Positions 58,516 through 64,000 of a stretch of 64,000 bases of DNA are shown here, piece after piece. The DNA comes from an uncultured Tenacibaculum sp. GTDB taxonomy: Bacteria > Bacteroidota > Bacteroidia > Flavobacteriales > Flavobacteriaceae. The first letter of the stretch is position 1; each line of letters opens with the position of its first letter. A model generated the notes under the pieces. The model saw nothing but the letters and a program-made list of their open reading frames with translations, had not been told where the DNA came from and searched no databases. The stretch lies in assembly GCA_947504185.1 (NCBI GenBank), contig CANNGJ010000001.1, forward strand, positions 62,001 through 126,000, written 5' to 3'. The translations under genes and the position numbers were made by a program.

Positions 58516-59293
58516 AATAGCAATTATAGGAGCAGGTAAATTAGGTTGTGCTATAGCAGATGGACTTTTAGAAAGTGGATTGCATCCATCTAATTTAAGT
58601 TTATCAAGAAGAAAAACAGCAACACTTAAAAAATATGCTGAAGCTGGAATCTTAGTAACTTCAAATAATTTTGAGGCAATCAAAAATGCTACTATTATTT
58701 TAGTATGTGTAAAACCTCAAAAAACAGCTCAAATTTTAAAAGAATTATCTTCTGAGCTTACAAATCAAATGATAATTTCTACCGTTACTGGAATCTCTTT
58801 ATTAGAGTTAAAATCTATTATAAAAAAAGAACTTCCTTTGTTTAGAGCGATGCCAAATACTGCAGCCGCTATTAAACAATCAATGACTTGTATTTCTACT
58901 ATTGATAGTACTGATACACAAAAAAACACGGTAGAAAGTATATTCAAAAACTTAGGAGAAACTGTTTTTATTGAAGACGAATTAATGGCATCAGCTACAG
59001 TTTTAGCCGCAAGCGGAATTGCATTTGCATTACGTTATTTAAGAGCTGCAATGCAAGGAGGTATCGAAATTGGTTTTAATTCTGAATTAGCTCAAAAAAT
59101 AACTGCGCAAACCATTAAAGGTGCAGCCGAATTAATTTTGCAAAACGGAAATCACCCTGAAAGTGAAATTGACAAAGTAACCACTCCACAAGGAATTACG
59201 ATTACTGGTTTAAATAAAATGGAACAAGAAGGTTTTAGCTCATCTATTACACATGGTATTTTAGCTTCTCAAAACAAAATTGAAAACTTATAA
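58508..59293 (+). CDS. proC: pyrroline-5-carboxylate reductase
   Basis: MDKIAIIGAGKLGCAIADGLLESG, LFRAMPNTAAAIKQSMT, TPQGITITGLNKMEQ. Confidence 0.9.
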   Translation: MDKIAIIGAGKLGCAIADGLLESGLHPSNLSLSRRKTATLKKYAEAGILVTSNNFEAIKNATIILVCVKPQKTAQILKELSSELTNQMIISTVTGISLLELKSIIKKELPLFRAMPNTAAAIKQSMTCISTIDSTDTQKNTVESIFKNLGETVFIEDELMASATVLAASGIAFALRYLRAAMQGGIEIGFNSELAQKITAQTIKGAAELILQNGNHPESEIDKVTTPQGITITGLNKMEQEGFSSSITHGILASQNKIENL

Positions 59294-60397
59294 ATGGCAC
59301 ATCAAAAACACGCAAATATCACCAGAAAGTATAATGATAATTATGCTACTAATGAAGTTGCTATTTTAGGAACCAAATGTGATGTTATTGAAGATTTAGT
59401 TCGCAAAGTTTCTTTGAATTTATCAAACTATAATTTAGCTTATTTTGATGCTTCTCATGCTAAAGATGTTGGAAAAAACAATTTATCGGAATACACTTTT
59501 CATCATGAAGGTAATTTGCAGATAAATACTATTTCATCAATAAATAAATTTGAACAACGTTTACAATTTATAAATCACGATTTTGTATTTGTAAATGGAA
59601 ATCATTACCAAGGTGCAAAACAAATTTTAATTTTAGACCCAGAAAAAGAGGCTTCAATAAAAAAGAGATTAGATCAAATAACAAATATTCAATTCATTAT
59701 AAAATTGAATCCAGATGTTGCCTACTTTGATTGTTTATTAGATAAATTTCCAAATATTGAAAATATTACTTCCTATACAGTTGATGAGATAGATGAAATT
59801 ACCTCTCATATAAATCTTTTAATTCAAGAACACATTCCACCAGTAAAAGGATTGGTTTTGGTTGGCGGAAAAAGCACTCGAATGGGAACTGATAAATCAG
59901 AACTTAATTATTACGGAAAACCTCAAAAAGAACATGCTAAAGAACTATTAGAATCAAATAGCTTAGAAACTTTTTATTCGGTTCAATCTAACTCAAATAA
60001 AGAAGACGAAATTCACGATACTTTTCTAAATCTTGGTCCGTTTGGAGGTATTTGTTCTGCTTTTCAAAGAGATCCTAATACAGCTTGGTTAGTTTTAGCT
60101 ACAGATGTTCCTTTTGTAAATTCTGAACTCATCGAGTTATTATTACAAAAAAGAAATCCTAGTAAAGTAGCTACAGCTATAAAAGGTAAAAACAAAGAGT
60201 TTCCAGAACCATTAATTACTATTTACGAACCAAAAGCATACACTAAGTTATTACAATATTTAGCTCAAGGATATTCTTGTCCTCGTAAAATGTTAATTAA
60301 TTCTGATGTAGAAATTATCGAAGTTGATGATACTTTAATTAGAAATATTAACACTCCTAAAGAGTTTGAAATTGCCAAAAAAGAAATTAATGGATAA
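59294..60397 (+). CDS. MobA-like NTP transferase with roughly 180-aa N-terminal domain
   Basis: 367 aa; C-terminal GLVLVGGKSTRMGTDKSEL, LGPFGGICSAF, LATDVPFVN. Confidence 0.85.
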   Translation: MAHQKHANITRKYNDNYATNEVAILGTKCDVIEDLVRKVSLNLSNYNLAYFDASHAKDVGKNNLSEYTFHHEGNLQINTISSINKFEQRLQFINHDFVFVNGNHYQGAKQILILDPEKEASIKKRLDQITNIQFIIKLNPDVAYFDCLLDKFPNIENITSYTVDEIDEITSHINLLIQEHIPPVKGLVLVGGKSTRMGTDKSELNYYGKPQKEHAKELLESNSLETFYSVQSNSNKEDEIHDTFLNLGPFGGICSAFQRDPNTAWLVLATDVPFVNSELIELLLQKRNPSKVATAIKGKNKEFPEPLITIYEPKAYTKLLQYLAQGYSCPRKMLINSDVEIIEVDDTLIRNINTPKEFEIAKKEING

Positions 60398-60866
60398 GTT
60401 AGTAATAATTGAAGGGCAGAAAAAACATTTTTTGTTCCGTCTTTTAGCTGCTTTTTTATTTGCCTCGGCTGTATTTATCCTTGGGAAATTCTTTTTAAAT
60501 ACTTCTATTTCAAATACTGAAAATTTTAGAATATCATTTTTAAAACTAATAAAATCTGAGATTTACATTTTAATCTTTGCTGTAGGTTTTTCAATTGTTA
60601 ACCATCATCATTTTAATCTTAAAGAAAAAAAGTATCGGAAATACTTTTCTGTTGCCAATATAGGTTATGGAAAATGGAAACCTATAGATAACTTAAGTTA
60701 TACTTCAGTATTTTTAAATAGTAAAGACATTTATGAAGTTAATATATGGGATAAAAGTAACAATCGCTTTAAAGTTTATTTCTATAATAAAGAAATTGAT
60801 GCTATAGAAACAGCGAAACACTTAGCTGAAAAATTAAACATAAACTATTATTCAAAAAATGCGTAA
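60390..60866 (+). CDS. hypothetical protein with two TM segments
   Basis: ORF with likely ATG at 60390 (MDKLVIIEGQKKHFLFRLLAAFLFASAVFIL). Confidence 0.6.
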   Translation: MDKLVIIEGQKKHFLFRLLAAFLFASAVFILGKFFLNTSISNTENFRISFLKLIKSEIYILIFAVGFSIVNHHHFNLKEKKYRKYFSVANIGYGKWKPIDNLSYTSVFLNSKDIYEVNIWDKSNNRFKVYFYNKEIDAIETAKHLAEKLNINYYSKNA

Positions 60867-61437
60867 AACATTACATGTTTTTTGCTCTAAAAAAGCACAA
60901 ACTATTTTTAACGATTCAACTATAAAAGGTGATAGTTTACTTTTTGACGAAAAGCTTACTGAAGGAGAATTAACTATTGATATTTTTTCTGATATCTTCT
61001 GGTCTAAACGATATGAGTATTTCGAGAAAACACATCAAGTTTCTAAATTAGAGTATTTCGACTCCGTAATTAAACCAATATTACAACTTGAAGATCTTAA
61101 TGGTTATACTGAAATAACTCTATGGTTAGATTTCGCCAAAGAATCTCAAATTAACTTAATCGCTTTTGGAGCTTATTTTGCTAATACTTTCTCAAAAGAC
61201 ATTCAATACAACTTAGTGTGTTCTGGAAAACATAAAGGAAGAGATGCATTACAAAAGCTAATAGATTATAATTCTTCTGAATTTTCTATTCTTTATAGTT
61301 ATAAGGTAAAACTTACTTTACCAAATCTTGAGTATCTTCAAAATTGTTGGGAAGCTTATATTACTAAAAATATTGAATTTGATTTTAGTAAATTTTCAAA
61401 TAAGTTTAGGTATTTACAACAAGTAATGAATACATAA
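60859..61437 (+). CDS. DUF1835-like domain protein
   Basis: 192 aa; LHVFCSKKAQTIFNDSTIKGDSLLFDEKLTEGELT. Confidence 0.6.
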   Translation: MRKTLHVFCSKKAQTIFNDSTIKGDSLLFDEKLTEGELTIDIFSDIFWSKRYEYFEKTHQVSKLEYFDSVIKPILQLEDLNGYTEITLWLDFAKESQINLIAFGAYFANTFSKDIQYNLVCSGKHKGRDALQKLIDYNSSEFSILYSYKVKLTLPNLEYLQNCWEAYITKNIEFDFSKFSNKFRYLQQVMNT

Positions 61438-61469
61438 AAAGCATTACTTATTGATTATTTACTATCTAT

Positions 61470-61502
61470 AAAAAACATTTATTCATAAAATAAGTGTTTT
61501 TT
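61470..61502 (+). terminator. intrinsic terminator
   Basis: AAAAAACATTTATT..AATAAGTGTTTTTT with one U-G pair on plus strand. Confidence 0.55.
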
Positions 61503-61767
61503 ATTTTCTTAAAATCCTTATATTTATATCGCTCTCCCCATAACAAACTTTAAAAAAGGTAATCATGATACCTTTCTTAATGCTTTTTATTATTAAACCC
61601 AAGTAAATAAAGTAACAAGGCAGTGGAAATTTCCTGCTCTAGATGTTAAAATTATAGTATATGTGTTTGACAAAAATTTAATTTTTTGAATGACATTAAA
61701 AAGAAAACAATAAAGATTTTGCTCTTTTAGTAAAAAAGAACTCTTTAAAAACTAAACTACTAACCAA

Positions 61768-64000
61768 ATGAAAAAACAGATATTAACACTCTTTCTATTA
61801 TGTTTTGTCGCAACCATTTTTGCTCAGAAACGCACCTATAACATAGGTATTTTAATGGATAATAGAACAGCTGAAGTTGATCCATTATTTCAACAACTTA
61901 AAACTCAAATTAAAGCAGTAGTTGGTGAAGATGCCATCGTTAACTTTCCAACAAATAGTCTATTAGTAAATAACTATAGTTTAAAAAAAGCCAAACAAAA
62001 CTACAACACCTTATTAAATAATTCAACTGATATAATTTTAGCCTTTGGTGTGGTAAATAGTGAGCTAATAGAAGCTCAAAAAAGTTATCGAAAACCAACT
62101 ATTTTATTTGGTGCAGTAAATAGAGACTTTAACACAATCGATATAACCAAAGCTACTTCTGGAATTCAAAATTTCACCTATTTAATCAATTCGGAATCAT
62201 ATTTAGAAGACTTAAAAAAATTAAAAGAACTCACAAACTTTAAAAATGTAGGGATTGTTATCGAAGCGCCTTTTACGAGTATACTTCCTTTAAAAGAAAC
62301 TTTCGATAAAGAATTGAAAGAGGTTGGTGCAAACTATAAATTAATTCCATTTAAAAATGTAAACGATATTACTTCTAATCTAGATGGGGTTGATGCTGTT
62401 TATATTGCTGGAGGCTTCTTTTTAACAGATACTGAAACACAACAACTCGCCAATGTTTTTATTAGTAAAAACTTACCTTCATTTACTATTAATAGTATTA
62501 AAGATGTACAGAATGGCCTCATGGCAACCAATCAGTCAGAAGATAACTTAGATCAGTTTATGCGACGTGTTTCGTTAACCATTGAAAGCTATATCAACGG
62601 CACACCATTATCTCAAATGCCTGTTTATATTGAACAAAGTCCGAGGCTTACTATTAATTACAATACTGCTAATGCTATAGGCGTTCCTATAAAATATAGT
62701 TTACTAAACGACACTGATTTTGTTGGTGAATTTAAAGATGTAAATGCTGAAAAAGAGTATAATTTACTCTCTGTAATGCAACAAGTTTTAGGAGAAAACT
62801 TAACACTAAAATCAAGTAAAAAAGACATAGAAATTAGTGGACAAAATGTAAAAACTGCAAAAAGTAATTATTTACCTAATGTTACAGCTTCTGCCAGCGG
62901 TACTTATATTGATCCTAAATTGGCTGAAATAAGTAATGGTCAAAACCCAGAATTTTCTACTGCAGGAAATATTACTTTACAACAAACAGTTTTTTCACCA
63001 GCTGCGAGTGCCAACATTACAATTCAAGAAAATCTAAAAAAAGCACAAGAAGAAAGTTATAATATTGATGAGTTAAATACCATTTTTAATACTTCTAATG
63101 TTTATTTCAATACGCTAATTTTAAAAGCAAATGCACAAATACAAATACGTAATTTAGATTTAACTAAGAAAAACTTACAAATAGCTAAAGAAAATTTCGA
63201 AGCTGGTCAATCTGGTAAATCAGATGTATTACGTTTTAGAAGTGAGCTAGCACAAAATACACAAGCAATGGTGCAATCTATTAATCAGCTAGAGCAAGGT
63301 TTTATTAGTTTAAATCAATTGCTAAACAACCCTGTTGAAATGCGAATTAATGTAGAAGATGCACAACTTGACAAAGGCTTGTATAAAGATTATAATTATG
63401 ATCAATTAACTACTTTATTAGATGATCCAACTACACGCGAACCTTTTATTTCTTTTTTAGTTGAAGAAGCTAAAAAAAACGCCCCAGAATTAAAATCGTT
63501 AAACTATAATTTAAAAGCTACTGAACGTAATATAAAATTAAGTGGAAGCAATCGTTTTCTACCAACAGTGGCTTTACAAGGACAATACAATCATACTTTT
63601 ACTAGAGATGGAGCTGGGAGTACTGCTCCAACAGGGTTTCCTACTTTATTGGATAATAATTACAATGTAGGTCTAAACTTATCATTACCTATTTTTAATC
63701 AAAATCAGAATAATATTAACAAGCAAACAGCAATCATTCAAAAAGATCAAATAGAGATTAACCGTACTAATAGCGAGTTAAATATTGCTGCTAATGTAAG
63801 AAATGGCGTATTGAATTTAGTCAATCAAATGTCAAATATGGAATTATCAAAAGTATCAGAACAAACCGCTAAAGAGAGTTTAGAACTAACTCAAACCTCT
63901 TACCAAGAAGGTGCTGTAAACTTTGTACAATTAATTGATGCTCAAAACAATTATTTAAATGCTCAATTATCAAGAGCAAATGCGGTTTATAATTTCTTAA
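61768..64000 (+). CDS. ABC substrate-binding-like domain fused to TolC-family outer-membrane protein (3' end cut by window edge)
   Basis: ATG at 61768: MKKQILTLFLLCFVATIFAQKRTYNIGILMDNRTAEVDPLFQQLKTQIKAVVG...; C-terminal half has TolC-like coiled repeats (ENFEAGQSGKSDVLRFRSELAQNTQ, TSYQEGAVNFVQLIDAQNNYLNAQLSRANAVYNFL). Confidence 0.85.
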   Translation, partial: MKKQILTLFLLCFVATIFAQKRTYNIGILMDNRTAEVDPLFQQLKTQIKAVVGEDAIVNFPTNSLLVNNYSLKKAKQNYNTLLNNSTDIILAFGVVNSELIEAQKSYRKPTILFGAVNRDFNTIDITKATSGIQNFTYLINSESYLEDLKKLKELTNFKNVGIVIEAPFTSILPLKETFDKELKEVGANYKLIPFKNVNDITSNLDGVDAVYIAGGFFLTDTETQQLANVFISKNLPSFTINSIKDVQNGLMATNQSEDNLDQFMRRVSLTIESYINGTPLSQMPVYIEQSPRLTINYNTANAIGVPIKYSLLNDTDFVGEFKDVNAEKEYNLLSVMQQVLGENLTLKSSKKDIEISGQNVKTAKSNYLPNVTASASGTYIDPKLAEISNGQNPEFSTAGNITLQQTVFSPAASANITIQENLKKAQEESYNIDELNTIFNTSNVYFNTLILKANAQIQIRNLDLTKKNLQIAKENFEAGQSGKSDVLRFRSELAQNTQAMVQSINQLEQGFISLNQLLNNPVEMRINVEDAQLDKGLYKDYNYDQLTTLLDDPTTREPFISFLVEEAKKNAPELKSLNYNLKATERNIKLSGSNRFLPTVALQGQYNHTFTRDGAGSTAPTGFPTLLDNNYNVGLNLSLPIFNQNQNNINKQTAIIQKDQIEINRTNSELNIAANVRNGVLNLVNQMSNMELSKVSEQTAKESLELTQTSYQEGAVNFVQLIDAQNNYLNAQLSRANAVYNFL

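Noticed and set aside
1-64000. tRNA/rRNA genes, transposases, prophage or integron structures
   Set aside because: None recognised by reading; absence of tRNAs should be confirmed with tRNAscan-SE.

Overview
AT-rich chromosomal segment that reads as a marine Flavobacteriaceae (Bacteroidota): gldD/gldE gliding genes, DUF6341/DUF6427 family genes, TAnnTTTG-type -7 promoters and no Shine-Dalgarno bias. Most of the window is housekeeping or metabolic: tyrosine/tryptophan catabolism (hmgA, hppD, TDO), a ferredoxin / ferredoxin reductase / membrane di-iron hydroxylase block with NifU-C and Mrp, trmB, upp, brnQ, feoAB, holB, asd, trhO, dinB, rpmA/rplU, M16 peptidases, ctaA, mutY-ssb-gldE-gldD, HU, rng, patatin-BamA, uvrC, a membrane MutS-like ATPase, a molybdenum-cofactor cluster (moaA, moeA, moaC, mobA-like) and a truncated substrate-binding/TolC fusion at the right edge. 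I saw no rRNA, tRNA, CRISPR array, transposase or prophage. The most interesting signals are non-coding. (1) Two tandem, nearly identical short transcription units beside a LytTR response regulator (34730-35097): each has two operator-like direct repeats exactly 21 bp apart, a -7 box 43 bp further on, a 56-nt block that is 55/56 identical between units, and an unrelated perfect terminator hairpin. (2) Two inverted copies of a structured repeat with covarying stems flank a GIY-YIG nuclease gene inserted between moeA and moaC (57616-58026). (3) A 24-codon ORF encodes a strongly amphipathic peptide (27014-27088). All calls are from reading the sequence; no database search was run.
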